Positions 11,601-24,168 are shown, numbered from the stretch's first letter. The stretch is DNA of 55,188 nucleotides from Mnemiopsis leidyi (GCA_000226015.1 JH154812.1:1161-56348); one strand, 5' to 3'. The notes: a model not told the origin generated them from the sequence alone. A program made the numbers and translations.

Positions 11601-12158
11601 CCTCAATTGTTTTAATATGTAAGGCTGTGTCATATGGGGCTTAAAAACTTTCATGAACAAGCAATTTTCGAAATTTTGAAAATATATAAATTTTCCTGTT
11701 GAATCCCCGAGGTCGATATATCGACCTCGCGATATCTCGAAAACCAAAAGCATTGAGACAAAAACCTTTTAGACTTTTCTTATTCGGACCAATACAAGTT
11801 GATTTAGGGGGTAAATTTGAAAATTCATTCTCGGGGGTGTAGGGGTTAAATGATGATTTCTCAATCTATGTTGTCTCATACCAGAAAAGTTTAACAAGAT
11901 CTCTAAATTAAATGATCAATTAAAGAAAACCGGTGATTAAGGACCTATATGAACGTATGTATAGTATCGATGACTATCTTTAACTGTTTTCAGCAAGTAA
12001 TTTATATGAGGATTGTCGTCATTAATTCGTGAGGAACACAGAACTACTTTTGCATTTTTTAACTTACCACTTCCCGTGACAGAAAAGATGACTGCTGTGT
12101 GTTTCTGAACGTAATAAAGGGCTCTGTTATTTGCCGGACTTAATGCTCCGATATCCAT
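8646..12158 (-). CDS. G7: glutaredoxin-like protein without redox cysteines (175 aa)
   Basis: Five exons: 12158-12068, 9525-9431, 9283-9218, 9101-9008, 8827-8646 (phases 1,1... consistent to the stop TGA). The ATG follows TTATAG by one base. The domain starts almost at once: a helix (NNRALYYVQKH), strand TAVIFSVTG, then SAEG in place of CxxC with RKC after it. GTTNLPQ joins VFVNQTWVGGYYQL in the next exon, so the cis-proline and GGY loop are kept. Unlike most siblings the tail (about 60 residues, rich in His, Pro and Arg) has no CxxC. Intron 1 is about 2.5 kb, ten times the local norm, because it hosts MITE-like elements, a run of N and GGCC-rich repeats. The domain assignment is secure; the tail relies on one acceptor and is less so. 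Confidence 0.72.
9631..9991. mobile_element. MITE-like element with long inverted ends
   Basis: The left end at 9631-9658 (CGCCCCCGAGGTCGATATAT...) and the right end at 9962-9990 are inverted copies of each other over about 28 bp. The interior is AT-rich and has no coding capacity. Fragments with the same GAGGTCGATATAT core occur at 11523-11544 and 11709-11728. It sits in intron 1 of G7. No clear target duplication was identified. Confidence 0.65.
9781..10318. repeat. Near-identical 264-bp copies flanking a 10-N gap (10045-10054)
   Basis: Bases 9781-10044 and 10055-10318 agree except for one or two single-base length differences in homopolymers, and the ten N sit exactly between them. This is the signature of two contig ends that should have been merged, so the second copy is probably an assembly artefact. 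Confidence 0.8.
10770..11000. repeat. GGCC-rich degenerate repeat tract
   Basis: Many GGCC words spaced about 10-20 bp apart (GGCCGATA, GGCCTATA, GGCCTGTA and similar) in otherwise AT-rich DNA inside intron 1 of G7. The copies are irregular and partly in inverted orientation. The class is unknown. Confidence 0.6.
11523..11728. repeat. Two palindromic termini of the 9631-type element
   Basis: 11523-11544 and 11709-11728 are perfect palindromes with the arm GAGGTCGATAT. They equal head-to-head ends of the MITE-like element at 9631-9991. They may be solo ends or a short derivative about 200 bp long bounded by them. Confidence 0.55.
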
Positions 12159-12370
12159 GCTATAAATCTGACATTAAAGATTTCGTATCCACAATCCAAG
12201 CATTTTAGAATCTTTGATTTGAAAGACAGGTGATTGCAGTAAAAAAATTCATGAATTTAATCCTGGAATTATCATAGCACAAAAACTTAGAGTTTAAAAG
12301 AAAATAGTGAAAACTCCTATTTAGTAACAGTAAAAACATCATGTTGAATCGAGTTATAAATATCCAATCA

Positions 12371-13088
12371 TCAAGACTTTTCAGATTTACAGTTTTCACA
12401 ATCAGGGCATTTTCCTGCCCCTTTAAGCATTTGGTCCGCCAAAAAACCGTTGGTGTAGTATGCTTTGATCTGATGATATCCTCCATAAAATGTCTCATTA
12501 ACAAATACCTGTTTGGCGGTTGTGTTGTTAAGTTACACTTACTATTCTAATGAGCTAAACAATTGATAAGATAGCAAGACTTTGGTCCCACAACTGCTAT
12601 ATTTTCTAATGATCAGTTGACAACATCTTGAAGATACGACTTACTTGTGGGAGCTTATCAGATCCGGATATAGCCACGAGATCTGCAAACAATTTCGCAC
12701 CGTCTTTTCCTCCATCGATCTCTACGGTCACGCTAAATTCTGACGGAAGATCGTACCTCCATCTCAACTACAAACAAAGAAGAGTTTTTTAGAAAATTGG
12801 AACGTTAGAGGAAGAACGTTCTGGGTAAACGTTCTTGGTGAAAGCATTCGACACATATGAACTTATTGTTTACTGTTTAGTAAAACAGAGCAGCGAATTA
12901 CAATATACAAACAAAGAATAATAAAGGACCTTTTGAAGAAGAGCTTGAGTTCTGATCCCATCCCTGTTTCTTTTCTGTAAAAATAATACAACATTAAACT
13001 TCTGTATAAAGTAGAGAGCAGCGTTTATGTACTTTCCTCTGGGTTCTTCTTTTGGTCTCTCTCTAATCTTGTTTATAATTTTGTCCAT
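12371..13088 (-). CDS. G6: minimal glutaredoxin-like protein without redox cysteines (139 aa)
   Basis: Three exons: 13088-12930, 12767-12645, 12508-12371, all phase 0; stop TGA. The nearest upstream AG (GATTAG) is 20 nt before the ATG; a three-codon upstream ATG frame lies between. Residues 20-45 align with the longer members (helix, then strand NVVLFLQKR followed by NRDG where CxxC belongs). Exon 2 ends DKLPQ and exon 3 begins VFVNETFYGGY. The C terminus carries three cysteines as CPDCENC, an extended form of the family's tail motif. Only about 245 bp separate it from the stop of G5 and 212 bp from the start of G7. It cannot use the standard dithiol mechanism; the tail cysteines could bind metal (inference). 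Confidence 0.78.
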
Positions 13089-13332
13089 GTTATCCCTCCA
13101 TTGAACCTAATCAGATATTTTGTCTGATCAAATTGTGATACAAGAAATTGGCAAAGCTGAATAGGCAAATAGCTGATGGACAAATGATGACTTAAAAATG
13201 TATACTCAAAAAGTTGTATCATTGAATTTTGCAACAAGAATATTTCATCATTATTTAAGTTTGCTGAATTCTGAATTTATTAACAAAACTTGCAGTTCAC
13301 TCTTAGATAGCATGCAAGTGTATAGCAAGCTC

Positions 13333-16112
13333 TCACAACAGATGCCGCTCAGGCATCAAATGAGCCCTAAGATACTGTTTTTCGTTATAATCTCTACTAC
13401 TTTGTACATAATTTTGCTTCATTGAGTCCCTAGCTTCTTTTTCACATAGCTTACAAGGCCATGTGTCGTAACCAAGAGCTTCTAAAACCATAGGTCCAAG
13501 CTTTTTAAATTTTTGAAGCTTCTTTAACGAGTCATATCCTCCAATAAATGTTTCACCAACGAATATTTGTGGAAGGCCTCGCATCTGAAAATGTGTACTT
13601 AGTAATAGCCGTATAATTTTGTTCAAAGTAAGAGAGTAGCTTAGCTGATTGCATAGTTTATAACTGAGCACTTTCCTTACTCAAAGCTATAAGAGTCCCG
13701 GCAAAATTAAAAAAGATGAATATCCTCTCAAACCTATGGAGCGAAGAATTTTACGTCAACATACCTGTGTGAGCATGATAAGATCGTTGTAGGTTTTAGT
13801 ACCCGCCCTACTGTCATCCATTACCAACTCCAGAATTACCTCTGAAATTTACCGTCTACCATCATTTTTCACATAATCTTATGTTCAATTTACCATCAAT
13901 CTTTGCTTTCAGTTCTTTTAGCGGAAACGATGAACCGTAGTTGTGTTGTTTTCAATATACTTATGGTAGTAAATATTGTGAAATCTGATAATCTGCAAAT
14001 TATCAGGTAATGAATAACTGATAAGGAGGTTAAAAAATTACTTTTAGACAGGCTGTGTTTCTGCCTTACTGCATCGAGAATTTTTGAAGTGTCTCGTCCG
14101 TTCTTGCTGCCTTGGAGTATGTTTGTAACCCTTAGTTAAACAAAACAAGATACTGCCAATAAATTTCTCCATACAAGCATCGATGCGAAATTGAAGCAAT
14201 CATTTTTAAAGAAAGCATTTTTTACACTAAGTACCAAGAAACATGGTGGTAAATTTTAACAAAAGATGATTATTCAATCTTCCGTCATATCGTCCTATCG
14301 ATAGAAAGACGATGACACGATAAGGATCTTGTTAAGATAAAATGACTCAAAATAAATCTCCCATACCTTTTGCTGTAAAAACTACAACAGGATAATTCCT
14401 CACGACCTCATGTGCAACGTTTGGAATGTCAATCAAACTGCCAGGGTCACTCTCCAATCTTTTCATCAACTCGGATATCCAATGCTGAGCTCCATATTTT
14501 CGAAGTAAATCCGTACTAAACTCTTCTACCGTTATACTATCAGATACAGGATTCCTGCAAACGAAATAGAGTGAAACTAAAAATAAAGTGAGACTAAAGA
14601 GCTTCACATTAAGTATTTTATTGGACATGAATTATATGCAATTATGCAAAGTTGCTATGAATCGGATTAGGCATCTTATTACAATTAATCTTTCAGTAAA
14701 CACCTTCTATTTTGTAGTAAACTTACCGCCAACTGTTTGCTTTCTCCTGAGATATGAAATACTGAGGGGACGGCTTGTTCAGGGTTTCAAACGCATGAGG
14801 AAGAGTCGATTTAATGCTGCGAACTAAAGGAGTGCCGACGCTTCTGTACAGTTTTCCATCTAACGTCATCTTTTGTGATCCGTCATGAAAACTGGAGGAA
14901 GTTTTTTTTACAAAAAGGAAGATAAAAGTTAAAAAATTCTTTTTTTTTCAGAATTTCTGATTAACATCAGAGCAATCCTAAATAATATGCTGAATGCAAT
15001 GTTAAATTCTCTTTGAAAGGAATCGTTATCACGTTATCAACTTCGTCAACTATTGATAAAGTAACGGTTTACATCCCAAAAACACCGACAACATCAGCTA
15101 AGATGTCAAGGTGAAATAAGCACGAATGTTAAGGTAACAGTAAGAAGTCTGGACGATAATAGCCAATAGGACACAGAGATCTGATCAGGTAAAGATTCAG
15201 GTAGATTGATAACCTTCTGTCACAGACTTCACGCCCTCATGTATTTCAGTTCAGGCTGAAATTTCAAAGAAATTCTTAACACGCTTTACTCTTGTATCAA
15301 TCTTACAGCACAGATAATGTATTCTGCACACTTGAAGTGGTTCCATATCGAGGGTCTTAAAAAATTCAAGGAATTCAAGAAAAATCCTTTCCAGACCCAC
15401 GTTTTTACTTTTGGATAGGTCTAGACGTGTTTAATTACTCAGAAGAATACCATTCTTGAGTTCTTGACATAACATTACTTCAATTCGAATGGTTATTGAA
15501 GAGGATACTGAAGAAAGAAACTACAATCACATAGCTATTAAAAAGTTATCATTTATTCATCCCTGCTTATTTCAAAGCTGCAAGGAAATTACCCTTCGCT
15601 TAAAGAATTACTATCATAAACTCGAGGATGAATGGGAGCAGGATCGAATGATTCCACGAAAGTTTGGGGTGTGTATATCGTAGCATGGTCAGCTAGAGCT
15701 GTAGTCAGTTGATATGATAATTTCTTAATTTTTATATAGATAAACCTCAGATGAGGATATTTTATCACCTGTTTTCGCCTTGATTTTTTGACTTCTTCTT
15801 CTTCCGTTTTGGTTTTGCTATCTTTTGCACATCCGAAACTCCTATAACACATTAATTTAACATCATACTAGGTATAATCTGACAATCTGTTTTAAAATAA
15901 TTAAGATTAGACCTGATATCAATACCTAATAATCGTATATAGAACCACCACACTTATTTTTAGTTCTTACCGAATTGTCTCTGGTACTCTGGTAGTTGAC
16001 GAGTTGTTACTTTTCTCTGTTCTCTTTTTAAATGTTCTTGATGTTTTCTATTTGACCCTTCATCTTCTGAACTACTTGAACTCACCAATTCTATCTGAAT
16101 TGATCTACCCAT
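13333..16112 (-). CDS. G5: long glutaredoxin-like protein without redox cysteines (321 aa)
   Basis: Seven exons: 16112-15971, 15841-15769, 14891-14727, 14554-14367, 14110-14042, 13841-13765, 13584-13333; stop at 13333. The ATG follows CAACAG by two bases. The N terminus has SIQIELVSSSSSEDE, a hydrophobic patch plus acidic-Ser run, then basic coiled-coil-like sequence. The glutaredoxin-like domain starts near residue 145 (AQHWISELMKRL), with strand YPVVVFTAKG and SKNG at the CxxC position, a DDSRAG strand-turn, GLPQIFVGETFIGGY and a C-terminal CKLC near residue 285. A candidate extra exon at about 15700-15605 has a good donor but the wrong phase, so it was left out. Redox catalysis is not expected; a scaffold or glutathione-binding role is inference. 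Confidence 0.75.
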
Positions 16113-16703
16113 ATCTGTTGCATAATGTAAAGTGTTACATTAGGGCTTTAAAACCTAAGAGTAACCAATAAAAATTCAGTGGAGTACTGTCGCACATCAC
16201 TTAATGAGAATCAATTACGAATGATAAAACATTAACCAGCCTGGTCAAACAAATACGCTGATATTGAAAAAAGATACAGCATGATGAGGTCTTAAGGTCC
16301 TGAAAGACTCATAAAAAGAAACTTATGATAACAATAATTTCATATTCTATTCTAGTCGTTTATTCTCTATATTTAACCCTAATATAACTTAATTAAGTTA
16401 ATCTAACCATCTAAGATTAACTCTTAAGAAAAAGCAATGGTACTTTAGAAAACCACTTGTAGACATGGATGTATCTAAACAACTTCGACGATTTAAAATG
16501 AGAAATCGTCAAAATGTCACCACATTTCCGATCTAAAGCATTCGATGAGCATTTAAAAACACCCCACAGTTCACCTTGAACTACAACATTGTCTAGTGGT
16601 TTATTCTTCGCTTTTGGATGATTCAGCAAAAGAGCGAAACCATCTTGGCCTTTCCATTCTCCATGCCCTAGCTTTTACTTGCTGACTTAAAAACTGTAAT
16701 ATT
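16113..16703. other. Spacer between G4 and G5
   Basis: 591 bp, AT-rich, between the G4 stop and the G5 start. No exon or repeat recognised. Confidence 0.4.
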
Positions 16704-19700
16704 TCAGCCCCATCCCTCGTAAGGAACGTTCCTGTCAAAATATGGGTAGTGCTGACGATGCCACTTAGAGTACCATCCTTGGAGAACGTCTTGACAAAGT
16801 TCACATGGCATCTTACCCTCAAATTCAGCTTCCCGTAAGAGCGAGATCAATCGATTTGACCTAGGGAAGAAGTTGTTTTATTAAATGAAATTTAATGACA
16901 TTGTGATTGTATAAAAGAAGTGTATATTTGTTGTGGAAAATTCGTTGAAAGATAAAATGCTATATTCTCAGTTGGTGCGTTTCGTCTACGTTTTTGATGA
17001 CCCATTGACCCTTTATCAGCCTTAGACAACGAAAGTATTTTAGCTACTGATCTCACTTTTTTAACTTTTTCAAAGTCTCGAAGGTACCCAAAAGTTCGCC
17101 GTTAAACCAAACTTGAGGAAGCATTGTCATCTGAAACAGTGTTGACTTTATATCTACTTATTTACTTACAAAATTTCATAAAAACTTTTCTTACCATACT
17201 CTTAAGCAAATAAAGACAGTATTTTGTGGAAGGGGCTTATCAATATCGACCATGAACGTGTTTGTGACACCTGTCCAAAATGCCGTTTGCTGTGGTTCAA
17301 TCTTGTTAAAATACATGTTAAAAACATGATTATCTTCCAATAATTCTAGGAACTATCACTCACAGGTGAATAGTATCGAAGGTCGCTAAAAATCTTGAGG
17401 CCAGCTCGAGAATTGTCCAGTTCAACAGATATCACAGCGTCTTGTGAAACATTTGCTTTCTTCCGGTGTTTCTCGATTATATCCAAAATATTCTTGTGGT
17501 TATTCTCATCTGAGACAAGAAATTTTTTACAATGACGTTACCTTGATACAATTTTAGACATGCGAACTGAGATGTAAGAGTGTTTTGATTGCCATTAATA
17601 TGTGCTATCAATACCTTACGTTTATAGTGTAACTGTGAATAATAAAGCACACGCAGTAATCAAAAATCCAACAAACATCTAGCAGTGAAGACGGATATGG
17701 GGAAGTTGTTGATAATCAGCTGAGCAACATTTCCGATAGCGTTAACAGGACGTGGATCAGTGTCCAGCTGTCTCTTCAGATGTTTCAACCACCACTCTGG
17801 ACCTGAACAGTAAAGCTTATGATTATGTTCCTCTGCATGTTGTTAAATCTTGAATACTACATGTTGGTGGTGCTACAGGGATCTGGATTTGATGTCCTGG
17901 CGACATTTTATCCAGTGACATGATGAATGTCTAATTGATTGACTTGAGAAGTTAACCATATTGATGATCAGTCGAATGTTTTAAAATCTCACCCATGTTT
18001 CTTATTTCAGGGTGATAGTAATCTTGAAGGGAAACCTTTTCGTTGTGAAACCTTGGATGATTTAAGTCTATTACCAGATATCTTTAAATCAAGCTGTTTG
18101 CTTGATAAACTCAAAACAGTAAGAAAAAAGACCCTCTTTAAAAGTCTTTCATTACTCGGTCTTCTCTTTCTCTAATCATACCTGTGGTGGATGGCAAGAG
18201 TCATCTTTTTGCTTCTTTCGAAAGAATGATAATGTTCGAACCAGGACCGAGACCAGTATCGATCATGGTGCGGATATGCGAGTTGAGGTGGAACAAAGCT
18301 TGGATCTTGGCCAAAATTATACTTGTTTAGTATGGCTCCGTTTCTGAAAAATATGCAAATCCTTGATAAAAAATAAAATGGTAGCATCTAGCTCAGTGCA
18401 CTGAATTTGTCACCGTCAAATAATTCAATGCTGCTTCATACATATAAGAAATTTATACTAAGAGAAAGGGAATTATCCCTGTGAGATGCTGTTTACTTAT
18501 GGTGATGACTCTTCCGTTTCGTGCTCCAATCTCCAACGTTCTTAAAAGTCTTGTTCCATTGGTCGTCGTGATGTTTCCAATGCTTGTCGAAATCTCTAAA
18601 AGCATGAAGATAATTGTGTTACTCCACAATGGTATCAAAAGGAAAAGAACCTAACAAATCTTACAAATTCATGTTATTGAATCAGTTTTTACCTGTGTTT
18701 ATGCTGAAGGTACATATCACCCCTCTCAGCATGGTACTTGTGGTCCCAGTCCTTATCTCTGGTCTTCAGCTCCATGATCTTGTGCAGGGCTTCCCTCTCT
18801 GCTATGTCGGATCTGTTTCTCGAAAGGTAGTAAGTTAAGGCTTCCATCAACGACATACCTTAAGTATCGTTATCTACCCATTTTTACACATTTCAATTTT
18901 AGAATGATCGTTTAAAAAATTTAAGAACTGAAGAAATGGTTCAATAAAGCTGATCATGCCTTTATGAGTGAAATACTATTCACCTAATAAGTTGCTTCAG
19001 ACGATTTTTCTCAGCTACTTCGTTTTCATGTTTTCTAGCTCTTCTGTTGTTGAAGTCATTCATAATGTAATTATCTCCCTCCTCAAGGAAATACGAGCTG
19101 GAAAGAGCACCAAATCCAAATTTGAACATTTAGAAGCACCGGAAATTTATTTTTTTAAAGTTCATCGTCAATCCTTGTAGTATACAAAGCATGTAGTATA
19201 CAAACTCTGTTATTGTTGACGACTAAATTCAAACCACAAACCTGTTTTCCTTCATCTTCAATTCTGGCTTCTTATCCTTGCCACTTTCTTTATATTTTTT
19301 GTAGCTAAATATGTCACTAGGTTTAAAATGCTTATGTTGCCAGTGCAGTCCATGACCTTTTTCTAGTTCTTTATTTCTTTGTCGCTCTTTTTCTTTCTCT
19401 TTCCAGTACTTTTCCATCAAATAATCGTATTCTGGCCTAAAATGTGGTTTTGAACTATAAATTAGCACTAGATATTAAAAGTTAAGGGAAGTCTCAATTT
19501 CAGAAGTGAATGATAACTAGAAAAGGTTAGTATAAGTTGAGGTCACTTGATCTCTAATGGGGGAGGAGGATCCTAAAATTTGAAAATTTTTAATTTTGCA
19601 GCCACTCATAATTACCTTCTTTCGTAGATATGATAATGATCTGGAAAAGAGCCATCATCAGAGTCGGAATCAACAACGATATGTGGGTGTGGATGAGTTG

Positions 19701-19785
19701 CTGTCCCTTTTAAAGAAACTGGCGAAACGTCTTCTTGTTGATTTCGTCGATTTGGTTTGTCAGGAACTACATTTATCGCTGACAT
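16704..19785 (-). CDS. G4: largest glutaredoxin-like family member (485 aa)
   Basis: Eleven exons: 19785-19616, 19436-19242, 19097-18984, 18818-18693, 18595-18497, 18343-18182, 18081-17993, 17802-17677, 17509-17364, 17130-17057, 16860-16704; phases agree throughout. The ATG follows CTTTTAG by one base. Residues 35-45 read HIVVDSDSDDGS (hydrophobic patch plus acidic-Ser run). Residues 58-310 are strikingly rich in Trp, His, Tyr, Lys and Glu, predicted helical with no family I recognise. The glutaredoxin-like domain starts near 317 (GPEWWLKHL), strand FPISVFTAR, then ENNH instead of CxxC, LPQVWFNGELLG, and a C-terminal CELC near residue 453. The end is GG-less: GTF replaces the GGY loop. The exon 8 donor (AGAT then GTTTGT) is weak. 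Probably non-catalytic. Confidence 0.75.
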
Positions 19786-20166
19786 TCTAAAAGAAATACA
19801 TAATTGTAATATTTTATTTAATGTTCAGAAGTGGCATGTTTCAATTGCAAGTGATTTCTTTTTTCGGTAGAAGGAAAATAATATTTGGTAATTGGATGAT
19901 TTCACAGTGAAGATATTGGATCAAGAGGACGTATATCACTGCAGCTTTATGTCTACATCTTATTTTTGAAACCCAACTCATTCATCCTACACCTAATCAT
20001 TGCGACCAAAACATTTTTTCATACTAAATAGTATATAGTAGCGTGGATAATGGAAGAAAAGAAATGGCTAGAAAAATCTTGATTTTTCAAAATATTTAAT
20101 CATGTCAAGTCAATTTCAAACAAGTTGCGGTGAATCCTGGATCACAAGAGCAAAATCCCTTGGTTT
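19786..20166. other. Spacer between G3 and G4
   Basis: 381 bp, AT-rich. Holds only the acceptor-like TTTCTTTTAG just before the G4 start codon. Confidence 0.4.
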
Positions 20167-22081
20167 TCATCCGTCACAATCTTTACACTTGCTCAAATCC
20201 AACTTTACAGCGTTTTTAATCAATGGTAAGAGAGCTCCTGAGGGAAACACAAAATGAAGGTCTAGAAGCAATATTTCACATATTCATGATATCTTAATAT
20301 CAATTCAAATGTAACTACGTTTCAACTTAAAATAACTGCAAATAAAAAACAATGAGGATGAAGAAACGAGGCCACCTACCAACTTTATTAGATCTTTTCA
20401 GCGCATCGTAATTCCCAACTGGCTTTTCATTGACGAACACCACTGGTAGTGTCCGTAATCCAGTAGCTGCATTCAAGTCTTTGAAAATCTTCTTCGCTGC
20501 CCTGAAAGACGTCGATACTGCAAAAGTTGGACATGGGAAGTAGTGGCAGATGAACTCTGTTTCTTGTTGCAATTTGAGAACTTTACTCGCTATACGAAGA
20601 TCTCATATTGCTCTATAAACCAAATACATGTTTGTTTTGGATCAGTTCGAGGTTCATGGACGGGACCATACCTCGAATTAACGATGTCAATGATAATGTC
20701 AAGTAAGGCATTGTCTGAAATATCTTGGTTTGCCATGATTTGTCGTATCATTTCAGTCGTTTTTCTTCCGGATTTACTCGCTGCAATGTAGTTCATTACA
20801 AAACTGTAAGTAGTGTTTTTAGAAAAACCCTACGTGATCCTGTTTTTATTGACCTAGTGTCCATCAGTTGTTCTAAAACACTATGGATATAATGAATTCG
20901 TTTGCATTACCTCGCTTATTAAAGATTACCAGCGGGAAACTCTTAGTGATCAGAACAGCAATGTTTCCCACATGATCAAGTGACATAGGATCTTTGTCCA
21001 GCTGTTTCACGACACTTTCCACAAACCTGCATTGGACGAAGAACGAGTTTATGATTCTTGCGCAATTATATTATTTCTTTGAAAATATGTGGCTAGACTT
21101 ATGATTCTCCAAAGCTATCGTATAAGAAAGTTTATTCGCGTATCTAGTAAGGTAGTGATTGTCATTATATACACCCAATCTCAAACTTCAAATACGAAAT
21201 CATATGACTAATTCATAAAAGTATTCTACCATCTTGGACCCTTTTCTCTGATTCTTTGAGGAGTATAGTCACTAGTCAATCTAACAGGTGGTGGTCGTCT
21301 TTTTTCCAGAACTAGAATATCATAGATTACAGAACAAAGAAAAACTTGTCTCGAAACACAATCTAACATTTAAAGGAACGCATCATGAAAAGTTGAACTC
21401 CGAAAATATCCCCCTACCGGGTGGAATGAGATCACTGTTTCCACTCCTACTCCATCCCCACTGTCCGACCTTGACTCGGTTCTTTACTGGGCGTTGTGAG
21501 TATCTCGGGTCCCCATGTTCTTTCCTTTAAACACATAATTAAGTTCATAAATGAAATAAAGTTAGTGGGTATTCCTATAAAACCCGTACCACTGGGAACA
21601 ATTAGTGCCAGCATTGATATCTCTATAGTGCAACTAATACTTTGACACATTGAAACGAAAGTACGCCTCCTATAAATGAAAATATTAAATGAAATATGTT
21701 AATGTTAATAAAATGAAATATGTTATGACGTCATGTGTTTACTTACAAGATAGCTTGGCAGACTTGCAGCTAAACTTACTCATACATACAGAGATGATCT
21801 GTTGGCGGGTGAGGAGTCTCTTCTACCAGGAAGTCATCTAGACTATCTGTATCTTCACTGCTACCTGGCAGTGGCAAGTTTTTATCTTATTTGTTACACG
21901 ATGTGGCTGATCAGTAATCAACAAGTTCATATTTACCGATAATTTTATAGATAAGAATTTATTAAAGTTTTGCTTTTTTATTTAAAGAAATAAACTGCTT
22001 ACTCTCATCGATGTGTCTTCCAGAGAAAAGTTTTGTGATTAAACCTTGATTAGGGTTCTTGGAGCCGTGCCAATGATTCAT
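20167..22081 (-). CDS. G3: glutaredoxin-like protein without redox cysteines (256 aa)
   Basis: Eight exons: 22081-22003, 21864-21780, 21524-21418, 21311-21230, 21026-20911, 20780-20672, 20501-20380, 20237-20167; stop TGA. The ATG lies 4 nt after GTAAAG, the weakest of the AG sites upstream of a start. An acidic-Ser run (SSSEDTDSLDD) spans residues 27-37, followed by a basic/proline-rich linker. The domain begins near 115 (GPRWFVESVVKQL), strand FPLVIFNKRA, then SKSG at the CxxC position, a LDIIIDIVNS strand, TLPVVFVNEKPVGNY (GNY for GGY) and a C-terminal CKDC three residues from the end. For exon 7 I chose the acceptor TTTCAG at 20503-20502 because the more upstream AG breaks the frame. Its role is unknown; standard dithiol chemistry is excluded. 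Confidence 0.75.
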
Positions 22082-22413
22082 AAGGCTTTACAGTGGAGAG
22101 TCAATAAGTTTTCTGGAGGCTTTGATAAGACTGATCGTCAAATGAATCACGAAAGGAAAGAGAGCAGTTGGAAAGGAAGTACAGATTGCACATATGAGCC
22201 ACAAGTAAATTTTTGGTATATGACAAAAATCAAAGTAATTTGAAACATATATAAAAACTCAATAAAATTGGACATATCTTATTCACCTGTGCACCACAAA
22301 CTTCTGCATATATTGAATCATAACTACAAGCACAATTTTACAGCTGTTACTATAATGCACTGTAAGGAAAAACCGTTGATAATACTGTTTTCATTTTGAG
22401 GCAGCCATTAGGA
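22082..22413. other. Spacer between G2 and G3
   Basis: 332 bp; nothing recognised beyond the upstream region of G3. Confidence 0.4.
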
Positions 22414-24168
22414 TCACCAATACTGATGATCATGAAAATTAATACCCTTCTTCTTGCAAATCTTGCAAGGCAAGTTCGTAAAGCCTACAGCAGATAAAAT
22501 TGTCCGCCCTAACTTCTTTTCCTTGTGCAAAGAACGGATGTCCTCATAACCCCCATAGAAGACTTCATCGATGAATATCTGTGGCAATCCTAATTGCTGA
22601 AATCAAGTGGCTTATGTCATGTTATCGTGGTTTTATCATACCTTCTTGATCTAATATCATTGCAATAACATGGTTATAGAATGAAATTATATCATAGCAA
22701 TTTCAAGGCTGTTGCACGACTTTTAGTTGAAAAATCGGACGTTGTGCTAGGCTAGAAGTTAACCTTGCCTTACATATTCCTTTACTTCCCATAATTCACG
22801 GTACCAATTAGGATCAATATTCAGATGTGAAGCTGAATTTGAGCCGAGTCGAGGTTACAACACCTCACAAAAGATTTATTAAGCTCATGAAGCTGATCAT
22901 CGAATGTTTACCTTTGTTACTGCAACAAGGTCGTTGTACGTTTTGTTTCCAGCACGTGTGTCATCTATGAAAATCTGAAAACAGACATTAAAATCCCTTT
23001 CAGAGATAGTAGAGTAGAAAGTAGAAACTAAAAACCTATTTAGACTTGACCTGCTCATGTGAATCTATAAAACATTCCCATGAATCTAAAAATAGACCAA
23101 ACCTCAAGAACAGAATTTTCATGTACATTGTGCCGCCGTCGACATTCTTCCAGAAGCTGAATAGATTTCTTTCCATTTTTATTTCCTAGACGAAAACATG
23201 CAACTTTAATTTTACTTCATGTTTGAACAAATTTTGTGCTATTATCTTATTATATTCTTTTGTTATCGTTACTTCACAGTAATTGTACTTGTAGTAGTAA
23301 CGCCTAATTAATAGCAATCACAAGTCAGATTAAGAGCTCAGCGAAGATTTGTTTATCATTCCATTACCAATCATGAATACCTGTGCTGGTGAAAACAATA
23401 ACAGGAAAGTTTCTGATAATTTCAATGGCGACATTAGTGTGCTTACTCATAGGACCTGAAAACCTTGGGATCAAACTTTGATAATATATGGTTCGCCTAG
23501 TAATTTAGGATTAGGAACCCGCATTTTAAATCCAGCAGTTTCAGATAATAAAATAGCGATGTTTGAAATTTGTTATACAATGTAACATGATTTCTTTTTC
23601 AATTGTGATGACTCTAGAGTATTAGAGTTTCATGATTCTAATTTCTACACTTCCACATCAATACCTGCACTGTCCAGCTCCTTCATGAGGTGCTGTAACC
23701 AATGTTTGGGTCCAACTTCCTCCAGAATCTTAGAACTATAATCTTCTACTGACATCATGCCTTCGTCACTGAGCATATAAGCAGTCACTGGCATATAAGC
23801 AGTTAATTTAATTAATAATTATGCGAACTGCAGTAAAAAAAATCAATTTCGGAAATTGAAAGTTTCTGGTACACTTTAAAAATAATCACTATAAGCTACA
23901 AAATGATAAAGTTTGTAACTATAGGCAGTTAAAATATTGCATTGAAATTAACCCGTACTCGGCAGTGATGCACAGGAAAAATATAAACTTACGATTTGAT
24001 ATTATTCGGTTTACTTGGCACAATTCTGGTTTCATTATTGTTTGCAATCGCATGAACCCCCATTTTAGTTTTAGCACTTGATGGCTCATCATCTGTCGAG
24101 GAAGAATCTGACACCAAGGAAACTACAATTTTCCTTTTCTTCTTTTTCTTCTTCTTGCTGCTTAACAT
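22414..24168 (-). CDS. G2: glutaredoxin-like protein without redox cysteines (227 aa)
   Basis: Six exons: 24168-23993, 23768-23665, 23455-23381, 23185-23103, 22974-22912, 22596-22414; stop TGA. The ATG follows AAGATAG by one base. The N terminus is a polylysine stretch then KIVVSLVSDSSSTDDE, the hydrophobic plus acidic-Ser motif. The domain starts near residue 75 (GPKHWLQHLMKEL); exon 3 ends with strand FPVIVFTST; NKNG replaces CxxC and is followed by KKS. IFIDDTRAG in exon 5 and LPQIFIDEVFYGGY in exon 6 complete the fold. A CKIC motif sits 14 residues from the end. This is one of the cleanest models in the array and a good reference for the family exon pattern. A non-redox role is inferred. 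Confidence 0.82.

Noticed and set aside
15600-15710. Extra exon of G5 (frame with FVESFDPAPIHPRVYD)
   Set aside because: It has an acceptor and donor, but its start phase is 1 whereas the preceding exon ends in phase 2; skipping it keeps the frame. RNA evidence could still restore it.
17270-17315. Additional G4 exon between exons 9 and 10
   Set aside because: A short open stretch with an AG before it, but exons 9 and 10 already join in phase 0 and give the expected family sequence.
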